Shown: piece after piece, positions 24,273-31,633 of the stretch | Layout of the letters: each line of letters begins with the position of its first letter | Position numbering within the stretch: the first letter of the stretch is position 1 | Assembly (NCBI GenBank): GCA_016764435.1 | Contig: JAESRX010000065.1 | Location: 44,773-85,164 of the forward strand | Reading direction: 5' to 3' | From: Flavobacteriaceae bacterium | GTDB taxonomy: Bacteria > Bacteroidota > Bacteroidia > Flavobacteriales > Flavobacteriaceae | DNA: 40,392 bases | The notes under the pieces: model-generated | Seen by the model: the letters and a program-made list of their open reading frames with translations, nothing else | Databases searched by the model: none | Told to the model about the DNA's origin: nothing | Program-made: the position numbers and the translations under genes

Positions 24273-25205
24273 ATGCAAAATAGAATTACTGAATTGTTTA
24301 AGATAAAATATCCCTTAATTCAAGCAGGGATGGTTTGGAATAGTGGATGGAAATTGGCTTCGGCTGTGAGTAATGCGGGTGGCTTAGGGATTATAGGTGC
24401 AGGATCCATGTATCCGGAAGTATTAGTAGAACATATCCAAAAATGTAAAGAGGCAACAGACAAACCCTATGCCGTAAATGTTCCAATGTTATATCCCAAT
24501 ATAGAGGAATTGATGAAAATAATAGTGGAGGAAAAAGTACCTATTGTTTTTACTTCTGCTGGGAATCCTAAGACATGGACAACACATTTACAAGCACATG
24601 GAATTGTGGTTGTACATGTAGTAAGTAGTGTTAAGTTTGCCGTGAAATCTGAATTGGCAGGTGTAGATGCAGTGGTCGCAGAAGGTTTTGAAGCTGGTGG
24701 ACATAATGGAAGGGAAGAAACGACTACGTTTACATTGATTCCAATGGTCAAAGAGAAAGTGAGTATTCCTGTAATTGCCGCAGGAGGAATTGCAAATGGA
24801 CGTGGGATGTTGGCTGCCATGGTTCTGGGAGCTGATGCTGTTCAGATAGGCAGTAGATTCGTAGCAAGTGAAGAGTCTTCTGCGCATATAAATTTTAAAG
24901 AAAAAGTAGTAGCTACGGAAGATGGAGATACCCATTTGACCTTAAAAGAATTGGCGCCAGTCCGATTGATAAAAAATAAATTTTTTCAAGAACTACAGGC
25001 CTTGTATTTAGAAAACCCTTCTAAAGAGCAATTGAAAGAATTGTTAGGAAGAGCGAGGGCTAAAAAAGGAATGTTTTTAGGTGAATTGGAGGATGGAGAA
25101 CTGGAAATAGGACAGATTGCAGGCTTGATTCATGAAATTAAACCAGCAGCGAAGATTGTGGAGGAGATTATGAATGAATTTGAACTGTTGAAGAAGGAAT
25201 TTTAA
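24273..25205 (+). CDS. NAD(P)H-dependent flavin oxidoreductase, nitronate monooxygenase type
   Basis: 310 residues, cytoplasmic TIM barrel. ITELFKIKYPLIQAGMVW is the family N-terminus; SNAGGLGIIGAG, the AEGFEAGGHNGREETT loop with the catalytic/phosphate-binding His, PVIAAGGIANGRGMLAAMVLG and ADAVQIGSRFVASEES bind FMN. Members oxidise nitronates (detoxifying propionate 3-nitronate) or act as quinone or enoyl reductases (FabK); sequence alone does not separate them. It starts one base after the protease stop, so the two are translationally coupled, an unexplained pairing of a secreted protease with a cytoplasmic enzyme. Confidence 0.87.
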   Translation: MQNRITELFKIKYPLIQAGMVWNSGWKLASAVSNAGGLGIIGAGSMYPEVLVEHIQKCKEATDKPYAVNVPMLYPNIEELMKIIVEEKVPIVFTSAGNPKTWTTHLQAHGIVVVHVVSSVKFAVKSELAGVDAVVAEGFEAGGHNGREETTTFTLIPMVKEKVSIPVIAAGGIANGRGMLAAMVLGADAVQIGSRFVASEESSAHINFKEKVVATEDGDTHLTLKELAPVRLIKNKFFQELQALYLENPSKEQLKELLGRARAKKGMFLGELEDGELEIGQIAGLIHEIKPAAKIVEEIMNEFELLKKEF

Positions 25206-25361
25206 AACTTAGGAATGCCACTTTGTGAATTCTTATTTGTTCCTCGATAATTGTGAGATTTATAGTTTAACCTTGTTTAGCAAGCTTTGCTTTGTGATAC
25301 AATCTAGGGGGAGTGTTTTAAAAAAACAAGTGTAAATAATGACGGTGTATTTTTGTCATGT

Positions 25362-25414
25362 CGCTGCAATTTTCTACTGTTTTTATAAGAAAAAATCAGT
25401 AGAAAATTGCAGCG
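25362..25414. repeat. 18-bp perfect inverted repeat
   Basis: CGCTGCAATTTTCTACTG (25362-25379) and CAGTAGAAAATTGCAGCG (25397-25414) pair perfectly. After one T-T mismatch four more A-T pairs (25381-25384 with 25392-25395) extend it to about 22 bp with a seven-base loop. The T run after it is short, so it is not a typical terminator. Confidence 0.85.
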
Positions 25415-25422
25415 AGTATTTT

Positions 25423-25714
25423 ATTCAAAAATTTGGAGAATCGAGTGTTTTACACTCGTTTTTTCAGCTAAATAAGCCTCTCGATACAATGACTCCTACC
25501 GTCGTGATCACTCAATGTGACGGTGCGTGTGTGAACGAAATTTAAACGTCATTGAACGAAAACAAAACGTCAGTTCGAGTGAATTTTTTGAATTTTTCAT
25601 TCAAAAATTAGTATCGAGAATCGAGTGGTTTTAAAGTGAGGTTTTCACTAAATAAGCATCTCGATACAATGACTCCTGCCGTCGTAATCACTCGATGTGT
25701 CGGTGCGTGAGTGA
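25423..25714 (+). repeat. Two direct repeat units at 180-bp offset in the spacer 25206-25815
   Basis: Unit 1 (25423-25534) and unit 2 (25599-25714) start with ATTCAAAAATT, then GAATCGAGTG, then AAATAAGC.TCTCGATACA, then ATGACTCCT.CCGTCGT, ATCACTC, ATGTG and CGGTGCGTG; the offset is exactly 180 over the latter part. Each unit has an internal hairpin just inside its start (CGAGTGttttaCACTCG in unit 1, AGTGAggttttcACT-type in unit 2), and unit 1 also has ACCGTC/GACGGT. Between them a 21-bp tandem pair occurs (25533-25553 and 25554-25574, GAACGAAA....AAACGTCA). The frame that spans unit 1 on the plus strand is a by-product and not a gene. Confidence 0.75.
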
Positions 25715-25815
25715 ATAATAAGAAAGGTTCAGAGTTGTGAGTTTTTATGAAAAACTGCAATTCGGGGAGCTTGAGTAGCGTTTAAGTAAATACTAATTTT
25801 ATACACCTGATATTT

Positions 25816-26448
25816 ATGAGAAAAATAATAAAAGTTGTTTCCTTTTTTATAGTAATTGGATTGCTTAGTATTCCTTTAGCAAACTACTGTGTAGATAAAA
25901 AAACTGAAGGGAAGTTATATAATAATGTAAGGGATATTCCATATAATAAAGTGGGTCTCGTATTAGGGACTGCTAAATATTTGCAAAATGGCTCCGTGAA
26001 TTTATATTATACCTATCGAATTAATGCAACATTGCAATTGTATAAAGCGGGTAAGATTTCGTTTGTGTTAGTAAGTGGCGATAATGGGAGTACAGTTTAT
26101 GATGAACCAACAACCTTTAAAGAGGACTTGATAAAAGGAGGAATTCCATCGGAACTGATTTATTTGGATTATGCAGGTTTCAGGACTTTAGATTCCATGA
26201 TAAGAGCGAAGGCTGTATTTGGACAGTCGAATATCACCGTGATTTCACAAGAATTTCATAATCAACGTGCCGTTTTTATAGCCGATTATATAGGCGTAAG
26301 TGCTGTTGGTTTTAATGCGAAAAATGTATCAAGTCGTTATGGGTTTAAAACAAATATAAGGGAGAAGTTAGCCAGAGTAAAAGTATTTATTGATTTGGTA
26401 ATTGGGGTGGAACCAAGGTTTTTGGGTCCCTTAATTGAAATAAAATAA
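25816..26448 (+). CDS. SanA/YdcF-like envelope protein (DUF218)
   Basis: 210 residues. One N-terminal membrane helix (IIKVVSFFIVIGLLSIPLANYC) with the rest in the periplasm. VGLVLGTAKYLQNGSVNLYYTYRINATLQLYKAGKI, in shorter pieces VGLVLGT and YRINATLQLYKAG, then FVLVSGDNGSTVYDEPTTFKEDL, RTLDSMIRAKAVFGQSNITV and SQEFHNQRAVFIADY make up the DUF218 domain of SanA, with the conserved YDEP..FK and SQ.FH.QRA motifs. In E. coli SanA acts on envelope permeability and vancomycin exclusion. The function here is presumed similar. It is a single gene 270 bases after the repeat region, with no promoter consensus visible. Confidence 0.88.
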   Translation: MRKIIKVVSFFIVIGLLSIPLANYCVDKKTEGKLYNNVRDIPYNKVGLVLGTAKYLQNGSVNLYYTYRINATLQLYKAGKISFVLVSGDNGSTVYDEPTTFKEDLIKGGIPSELIYLDYAGFRTLDSMIRAKAVFGQSNITVISQEFHNQRAVFIADYIGVSAVGFNAKNVSSRYGFKTNIREKLARVKVFIDLVIGVEPRFLGPLIEIK

Positions 26449-26527
26449 ACAGAATAATTTAAGAAGGTTTATTCCATCCAAAAAAATACGATTTGAAGAT
26501 GCAATCTAGTTGGCTATGTAATCGAAA

Positions 26528-27298
26528 CTAGATGATTTTCTTAATCACCCTTAATTTATGCGTATGCCTTCCTGTTTCTTCGTTGAAAATTCCACTGTGG
26601 TCAAGTCTGTCAATACGAACTTTTCCAAAGGAATGGATGATGTAATTATCGAACATTATCAATCCAACATGAACAATATTTCCTTCTGCATCGTCAAATA
26701 AAGCCAAGTCTCCAGGTTCACTTTCTTCAATAAAACTTAGTACTTCTCCTTGTTTTGCTTGTTCTGGGGCTGTTCTGAATATTTGATGTCCACATAATTT
26801 GTAGACCGTTTGAGTAAAACCGCCACTGTCTATTCCAAAAGGTGTTTTTCCTCCTTTAAGAAAAGGAGCATTTAAAAACATAAAAGCTATTTTTATCAAT
26901 GTTTCTTTTTTGAAAACAGCATTGTAAGTAGCGCCATCGTAGGTGTATTTACTGTCTAGTATCTCAAATTTCCCCTTCGAATAAAAAGGCAGGCAGGCAC
27001 CTAAAGGAACTGTCGCTAAACTTTCGTCTTTATCAGTAATAAAATCGATATACTCCCCTGCAAAGCAACGAGGGGTTTCCGTTAGTTTTATATAATAATC
27101 TTCGTCTATTTCTAGGTATTGTTTATTGTCTATCCAGCCTTCAAGCTTGTCAAAGTCCATTCGGATTTTGCTCCACTCTTTTCTTCTTTCTAGCACCTTA
27201 AAATGTTCGCCAAATAATACTTGTGAGATCATCCCATAATTTTCATTAGGTTCTAATCGAACAGGTACGATGCTTAAATTACAAATTCCGAATAACAT
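26528..27298 (-). CDS. NlpC/P60-like (C40) protein with SH3 domain and altered active site
   Basis: 256 residues. An SH3-like domain comes first (VPVRLEPNENYGMISQVLFG, then EWSKIRMDFDKLEGWIDNKQ), a second beta part follows (residues 66-130), then an NlpC/P60 domain from about residue 135 (FLNAPFLKGGKTPFGIDSGG, FTQTVYKLCG, EPGDLALFDD, IVHVGLIM, IIHSFGKVRID). Active members have DCSGF; here the corresponding positions 157-161 read DSGGF, so the catalytic Cys is a Ser at 158 and the next Ser is a Gly. The two other catalytic positions (His210 and His222) are kept. No signal peptide. It either binds peptidoglycan peptides without cutting or uses Ser. It lies 25 bases after the thiolase gene and is on its transcript. 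Confidence 0.85.
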   Translation of the reverse strand: MLFGICNLSIVPVRLEPNENYGMISQVLFGEHFKVLERRKEWSKIRMDFDKLEGWIDNKQYLEIDEDYYIKLTETPRCFAGEYIDFITDKDESLATVPLGACLPFYSKGKFEILDSKYTYDGATYNAVFKKETLIKIAFMFLNAPFLKGGKTPFGIDSGGFTQTVYKLCGHQIFRTAPEQAKQGEVLSFIEESEPGDLALFDDAEGNIVHVGLIMFDNYIIHSFGKVRIDRLDHSGIFNEETGRHTHKLRVIKKII

Positions 27299-27323
27299 GC
27301 GATATACAGGGTCTTTTTTTTAT

Positions 27324-28499
27324 TTATATTTTTTCGATAACAATTGCAGAAGCTCCACCTCCTCCATTACAGATTCCAGCGGCTCCAATTTTCGCATCAT
27401 TTTGTGCTAAAATACTGGTCAATGCAATTATTATCCTGGCTCCAGACATTCCTAATGGATGTCCTAAAGAAACGGCGCCACCGTTTACGTTTACTTTGGC
27501 ATTATCGAGCCCAAGTATTTTATTATTAGCAAGTCCTACGATGGAAAAAGCTTCGTTTAATTCAAAGAAATCTACTTCATTCAAACTAATATTTGCTTTG
27601 TCTAATGCTTTTGGAATTGCTTTAGCAGGTGCGGTTGTAAACCATTCTGGCTCCTGAGAAGCATCTGCATATCCTATGATTTTTGCCATTGGTTTTAATC
27701 CCAATTCTTTGGCTTTTTCTAAACTCATTAATACCAGTGCTGCGGCACCATCATTTAAAGTTGACGCGTTCGCTGCAGTTACGGTTCCTTCTTTATTAAA
27801 AGCAGGACGTAGGGTAGGTACTTTGTCAAATCTAACATTTTTATATTCTTCATCTTCCTTAAAAATAATAGCATCCCCTCTGCGTTGTGGTATTTCAACA
27901 GGAACTATTTCGTTGTCAAATTTACGATCTTTCCAAGCGCTTGCACTTCTCGTATACGATTGTACGGCAAAAGCATCTTGGTCTTCTCTCGTAAAATTGT
28001 ATTTAGTAGCCGTAGCATCTGCACATGTTCCCATGTGTTTTTGATTGTAGGCATCAGTGAGTCCATCCACCAATAATCCATCTTTTACGTTGATGTTTCC
28101 AAATTTAACACCGCTTCTTCCATCTATATAATGAGGGATTCTACTCATGTTTTCCATACCTCCTGCAACCACAATGTCTGCATCACCACATTTAATGGCT
28201 TGGGCAGCGATCATTACAGCTTTCATTCCAGAAGCACATACTTTATTTACCGTAGTACAAGGAACCGTAGGTGGGATTCCTGCATAAATGGCGGCTTGTT
28301 TTGTAGGCGCTTGTCCTAATCCAGCAGAAAGTACGTTTCCCATAATCACTTCATCTACCATGTGGGCCTCTAGATCTATTTTTTCCAAAGCACCTTTGAT
28401 GGCAATTGCACCTAATTTAGGGGCTGGAATGGAAGATAAACTACCTAGAAAACTGCCGATTGGCGTTCTAGCAACGGAAACAATTACAACTTCTTTCAT
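27324..28499 (-). CDS. Acetyl-CoA C-acyltransferase (thiolase)
   Basis: 391 residues, full length. Starts EVVIVSVARTPIGSFLGSLS. The acyl-accepting Cys88 is in TTVNKVCASGMKAV; the other catalytic residues are His347 in GGAVSLGHPLGMSG and Cys377 in GICNGGGGASAIVIE. It joins or cleaves acyl-CoA: acetoacetyl-CoA formation from two acetyl-CoA, or the last step of beta-oxidation. Biosynthetic and degradative types cannot be told apart here; no other beta-oxidation gene is adjacent. Cytoplasmic. The NlpC/P60-like gene follows 25 bases later. Confidence 0.95.
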   Translation of the reverse strand: MKEVVIVSVARTPIGSFLGSLSSIPAPKLGAIAIKGALEKIDLEAHMVDEVIMGNVLSAGLGQAPTKQAAIYAGIPPTVPCTTVNKVCASGMKAVMIAAQAIKCGDADIVVAGGMENMSRIPHYIDGRSGVKFGNINVKDGLLVDGLTDAYNQKHMGTCADATATKYNFTREDQDAFAVQSYTRSASAWKDRKFDNEIVPVEIPQRRGDAIIFKEDEEYKNVRFDKVPTLRPAFNKEGTVTAANASTLNDGAAALVLMSLEKAKELGLKPMAKIIGYADASQEPEWFTTAPAKAIPKALDKANISLNEVDFFELNEAFSIVGLANNKILGLDNAKVNVNGGAVSLGHPLGMSGARIIIALTSILAQNDAKIGAAGICNGGGGASAIVIEKI

Positions 28500-28637
28500 G
28501 GACTGTTAGTTAGATTTAAATGCGAATTTAATTATTTTTAGTTGATATATAATTTTTACTAGCGAGTTTGTTATTAAAATTTATCATCATAGATGGATAT
28601 AATCGCTATTTAGGCACTTAGCTTTTGATTTATTTCT

Positions 28638-28645
28638 TATTTTTG
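28638..28645 (+). promoter_or_regulatory. -7 promoter element of the HD phosphohydrolase gene
   Basis: TATTTTTG matches TAnnTTTG and lies 18 bases before the GTG at 28664. It sits inside the frame that extends back to a TTG at 28625, which it therefore excludes as the start. Confidence 0.6.
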
Positions 28646-28663
28646 GTAAATAAAATTTTACTT

Positions 28664-30730
28664 GTGAAAAACGTGTTAAATAAGATATTCGAGAATCATT
28701 CTTTAATATATAAGTTGTTTTTGTATATCACAGCTACGGTGTTGGTGGTCTATTTATTTCCGAAAGGAGGACAATTTAAGTATGAATTCCAAAAAGGAAA
28801 GCCATGGCAGTTTGAAAACTATTATGCGCCATTCGATTTTGCGGTTCAAAAAACCCCAGAAACCATTGCTGCTGAAAAATTAGCAATAGAAAAAAATGGA
28901 AAGCAGTATTTTGCCTATGATAATGGGATTGCAATTCGTGTCAAGAGTGATTTTTCTGCGGCCGTTAATAAGTATTTAAAAGGCAGTTCTGTTGGAGTTG
29001 AAATTCAAAAAGAGTTGCAGGGAAGGTCGGAAGAATTAATCCACCATATCTATGAATATGGACTAATAGATAGTGAAAGCGCGGAGAAAATACTGGACCA
29101 AGGAAGGATTATTGCCTTGCGGAATGGAAATGAGATTAGAGATATAGTGCCTTCTAAATTTAGTTATGAAGGGAAACTACTCGCAGTGGTGGAACGATTT
29201 TTTAAAGTTGCGGCATTGTCTAAACAGGAAGGGGAGATTGTTTCTATACTGTCTTCTTTACTCCAGCCAAATGTTTCTTTTGATGTCAAGTTTACACAGC
29301 GGGAATTGACAGAGTCTCTTAAAAAGATTTCTTATACCACGGGACTAGTGGCAGAAAATGAACGCATAATTTTTAAAGGCGATATTGTAGAAGGTAAAAA
29401 ATTAGCCGTGTTAAACTCCATTAAAAATGAGTTTGAATCGCAGGTTTGGAGTACCTCCAATTATAACTGGATTGTTTTTGGTTATACAATATTGGTGGCC
29501 TTGGCTTTCTTAATGTTGTTATTGTTTTTAAGAAAATATAGAACAGAGATCTATGAAGATAATAATAAAGTGACTTTCATTTTTTTTAATGTCATTTTAA
29601 TGGTGCTGTTAATTACCGTAGTGGTGAAGTATGACGCTAAATATGTTTATATAGTGCCCTTGGTCATTTTACCCTTGGTTTTAAAAGCTTTCTTTGACGC
29701 TCGACTGGGCTTGTTTACTCATGTATTAACGGTGCTTCTTCTTGGTTTTATAGTGCCGAATAGTTTTGAGTTTATCTTTTTGCAAATCATCGCTGGAATC
29801 GTAACTATTTTAACTATTTCCGAACTTTATAAGAGAGCCAACCTGTTTATTTCGGTTGCGCAGATAACATTGGTGTATTTTATCGCTTATTTTGCTTTTA
29901 CAATTATTCAAGAAGGGAATGCCCAATCCTTAACAGAGAATTACGATAACTTTATTTACTTTATTATAAATGGAGCATTGGCTTTGTTTGTACTTCCATT
30001 AATATATGTTTTTGAAAAACTATTCAGTTTGGTGTCTGACGAATCGCTCAAGGAACTTTCGAATACCAATTCTAAGCTATTAAGAGAATTGTCAGAAAAG
30101 GCACCGGGGACGTTTAATCACTCCTTACAAGTGGCTAATTTAGCAGAAGCTTGTGCCAATGAAATTGGAGCCAATTCCATGTTAGTACGTACGGGGGCTT
30201 TGTATCATGATATCGGAAAAATGAACAATCCGATGTATTATACCGAAAACCAATCGACCAATGTGAATCCTCACAATGAATTGTCACCAAAGGACAGTGC
30301 ACAGATTATAATCAACCATGTGATAGCAGGAGTAGAGTTGGCTAAAAAACACCGCTTACCAGACCGGATTATCGATTTTATACGTACCCATCATGGAACA
30401 AGTGTGGTTTATTATTTTTACAAGATGGAAGAGAAGGAAAATCCGGAAGGATTAAGACGGGAAGATTTCCAATATCCGGGACCGATTCCATTTTCTAAGG
30501 AGACGGCGATACTCATGATGTGCGACGCATCGGAGGCTGCCTCCAAAAGTATTAAGGAACCAACAGCTGAATTATTCGATAATTTGATAGATAAAATCAT
30601 TTCTAAGCAAATGGACGATGGACAATTTATAAATGCAGATATTACTTTTAAGGAACTTTTGACAGTTAAGAAAGTGCTAAAGAAGAAGTTAAAGAATATC
30701 TACCATTTACGCATTGAATACCCGGAGTAA
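28664..30730 (+). CDS. 7TM-HD phosphohydrolase (PgpH/YqfF-like)
   Basis: 688 residues from a GTG at 28664. The frame runs back to a TTG at 28625 but the promoter box at 28638-28645 lies between, and the first residues after the GTG (KNVLNKIFENHSLIYKLFLY) are a plausible cytoplasmic start before the first helix. Order: one TM, a large extracytoplasmic 7TMR-HDED domain (residues 40-270), six or seven TM helices (about 275-470), then the HD domain with ELSEKAPGTFNHSLQVANLA, GALYHDIGKMNNPMYYTENQ (His-Asp pair), HVIAGVELAKKH and IRTHHGT. PgpH in Listeria degrades c-di-AMP; the same is likely here by homology. It affects osmotic balance and cell wall. The tRNA cluster follows. Confidence 0.88.
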   Translation: MKNVLNKIFENHSLIYKLFLYITATVLVVYLFPKGGQFKYEFQKGKPWQFENYYAPFDFAVQKTPETIAAEKLAIEKNGKQYFAYDNGIAIRVKSDFSAAVNKYLKGSSVGVEIQKELQGRSEELIHHIYEYGLIDSESAEKILDQGRIIALRNGNEIRDIVPSKFSYEGKLLAVVERFFKVAALSKQEGEIVSILSSLLQPNVSFDVKFTQRELTESLKKISYTTGLVAENERIIFKGDIVEGKKLAVLNSIKNEFESQVWSTSNYNWIVFGYTILVALAFLMLLLFLRKYRTEIYEDNNKVTFIFFNVILMVLLITVVVKYDAKYVYIVPLVILPLVLKAFFDARLGLFTHVLTVLLLGFIVPNSFEFIFLQIIAGIVTILTISELYKRANLFISVAQITLVYFIAYFAFTIIQEGNAQSLTENYDNFIYFIINGALALFVLPLIYVFEKLFSLVSDESLKELSNTNSKLLRELSEKAPGTFNHSLQVANLAEACANEIGANSMLVRTGALYHDIGKMNNPMYYTENQSTNVNPHNELSPKDSAQIIINHVIAGVELAKKHRLPDRIIDFIRTHHGTSVVYYFYKMEEKENPEGLRREDFQYPGPIPFSKETAILMMCDASEAASKSIKEPTAELFDNLIDKIISKQMDDGQFINADITFKELLTVKKVLKKKLKNIYHLRIEYPE

Positions 30731-30767
30731 AAAAGTAAAAATAAATAAAAAAAAAGCTTGAAAAACC

Positions 30768-30798
30768 TTGTGGCAATTGAATAGTAGTTCTATATTTG
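30768..30798 (+). promoter_or_regulatory. Promoter of the tRNA cluster
   Basis: TTG (30768-30770), 20-base spacer, TATATTTG (30791-30798), followed by C: complete match to the Bacteroidota consensus. The first tRNA starts 39 bases downstream. Confidence 0.88.
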
Positions 30799-30837
30799 CA
30801 CTCGCAAAACGGATGTGTTTAACACAGACAAATGCAA

Positions 30838-30921
30838 GGAGAGGTGCCGGAGTGGTAACGGAGCAGATTGCTAATCTGTCGACGGGTGACTGTCGCCAGG
30901 GTTCGAGTCCCTGTCTCTCCG
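30838..30921 (+). tRNA. tRNA-Ser (anticodon GCT)
   Basis: Acceptor GGAGAGG pairs with TCTCTCC (one G-T pair). The anticodon arm GCAGA TTGCTAA TCTGT carries GCT; a long variable arm CGACGGGTGACTGTCGC is typical for Ser; the T arm is CAGGG/CCCTG; discriminator G. CCA is not encoded. First of six tRNA genes. Confidence 0.95.
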
Positions 30922-30950
30922 CAAGATTTTGTAATTACCAGTTACAAATT

Positions 30951-31025
30951 CGGGGTGTAGCGTAGCCCGGTCATCGCGCCTCGTTTGGGACGAGGAGGTC
31001 GCAGGTTCGAATCCTGCCACCCCGA
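30951..31025 (+). tRNA. tRNA-Pro (anticodon TGG), copy 1
   Basis: Acceptor CGGGGTG pairs with CACCCCG. The anticodon arm CCTCG TTTGGGA CGAGG carries TGG; T arm GCAGG/CCTGC; discriminator A. A second, identical copy lies at 31402-31476. Confidence 0.95.
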
Positions 31026-31073
31026 CAGATTGAACTTTTTAGTTTGTCAAAACATCGGAAGAAATTCTGAAAT

Positions 31074-31147
31074 GGTCGCATAGCTCAGCTGGATAGAGCA
31101 TCTGCCTTCTAAGCAGACGGTCGCAGGTTCGAATCCTGCTGCGATCA
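31074..31147 (+). tRNA. tRNA-Arg (anticodon TCT), copy 1
   Basis: Acceptor GGTCGCA pairs with TGCGATC. The anticodon arm TCTGC CTTCTAA GCAGA carries TCT (31108-31110); T arm GCAGG/CCTGC; discriminator A. An identical copy is at 31525-31598. Confidence 0.95.
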
Positions 31148-31154
31148 CAACAAG

Positions 31155-31186
31155 CCTTCTTAATCAATTGATTTGGAAGGTTTTTT
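31155..31186 (+). terminator. Hairpin with T run after tRNA-Arg copy 1
   Basis: CCTTC (31155-31159) pairs with GAAGG (31176-31180) around the palindrome AATCAATTGATT, followed by TTTTTT. Confidence 0.65.
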
Positions 31187-31266
31187 GTTTCATTTAGGAA
31201 ACGCTTTTTAGCGCTAAATGGAAACTTAATATGCCTAGTGTAGTATTGAGAATAGTAAAAGTAAAT

Positions 31267-31341
31267 GGTGATTGTAGCTCAGTTGGTTAGAGTGCCTGAT
31301 TGTGGTTCAGGAGGTCGCCGGTTCGAAACCGGTCTTTCACC
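31267..31341 (+). tRNA. tRNA-His (anticodon GTG) with two acceptor mismatches
   Basis: Anticodon arm CCTGA TTGTGGT TCAGG carries GTG; T arm GCCGG/CCGGT; an extra G at -1 opposite discriminator C73, as required for His tRNA. In the acceptor, GTGATTG faces CTTTCAC: pairs 1-4 and 7 form, but 5-68 and 6-67 are T-T. It is likely the only tRNA-His here; whether the mismatches are normal in this group is unknown. Confidence 0.85.
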
Positions 31342-31342
31342 C

Positions 31343-31379
31343 AAAAAAAGGTCTGATATTTTTTATCAGGCTTTTTTTT
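31343..31379 (+). terminator. Terminator after tRNA-His
   Basis: CTGATA pairs with TATCAG around TTTTT, with A and T runs outside the stem continuing the pairing. Confidence 0.75.
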
Positions 31380-31401
31380 ATTGATTTTACCCATATAAAT
31401 T

Positions 31402-31476
31402 CGGGGTGTAGCGTAGCCCGGTCATCGCGCCTCGTTTGGGACGAGGAGGTCGCAGGTTCGAATCCTGCCACCCCGA
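31402..31476 (+). tRNA. tRNA-Pro (anticodon TGG), copy 2
   Basis: Identical in all 75 bases to the copy at 30951-31025, shifted by 451 bases. Part of a duplicated block with the following tRNA-Arg. Confidence 0.95.
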
Positions 31477-31524
31477 CAGATTGAACTATTTAGTTTGTCA
31501 AAACATCGGAAGAAATTCTGAAAT

Positions 31525-31598
31525 GGTCGCATAGCTCAGCTGGATAGAGCATCTGCCTTCTAAGCAGACGGTCGCAGGTTCGAATCCTGCTGCGATCA
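31525..31598 (+). tRNA. tRNA-Arg (anticodon TCT), copy 2
   Basis: Identical to the copy at 31074-31147, shifted by 451 bases. Last tRNA of the cluster, followed by a terminator. Confidence 0.95.
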
Positions 31599-31604
31599 CA
31601 AGTT

Positions 31605-31633
31605 AACCTTACCTTTTTGGTAGGGTTTTTTTG
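31605..31633 (+). terminator. Terminator of the tRNA cluster
   Basis: AACCTTACC pairs with GGTAGGGTT (one wobble) around TTTTT and runs into TTTTTTT. Confidence 0.82.

Larger units (their letters stand above)
30946..31600 (+). repeat. Duplicated Pro-Arg tRNA block
   Basis: About 203 bases (30948-31150 and 31399-31601), covering tRNA-Pro, spacer and tRNA-Arg, occur twice at a 451-base offset with one difference in the spacer (CTTTTTAG against CTATTTAG). tRNA-His lies between the copies. Confidence 0.9.

Noticed and set aside
25339-25545. Open frame of 68 codons in the repeat-rich spacer
   Set aside because: It runs through the perfect hairpin and repeat unit 1, so its sequence follows from the repeats; no promoter or protein-like pattern.
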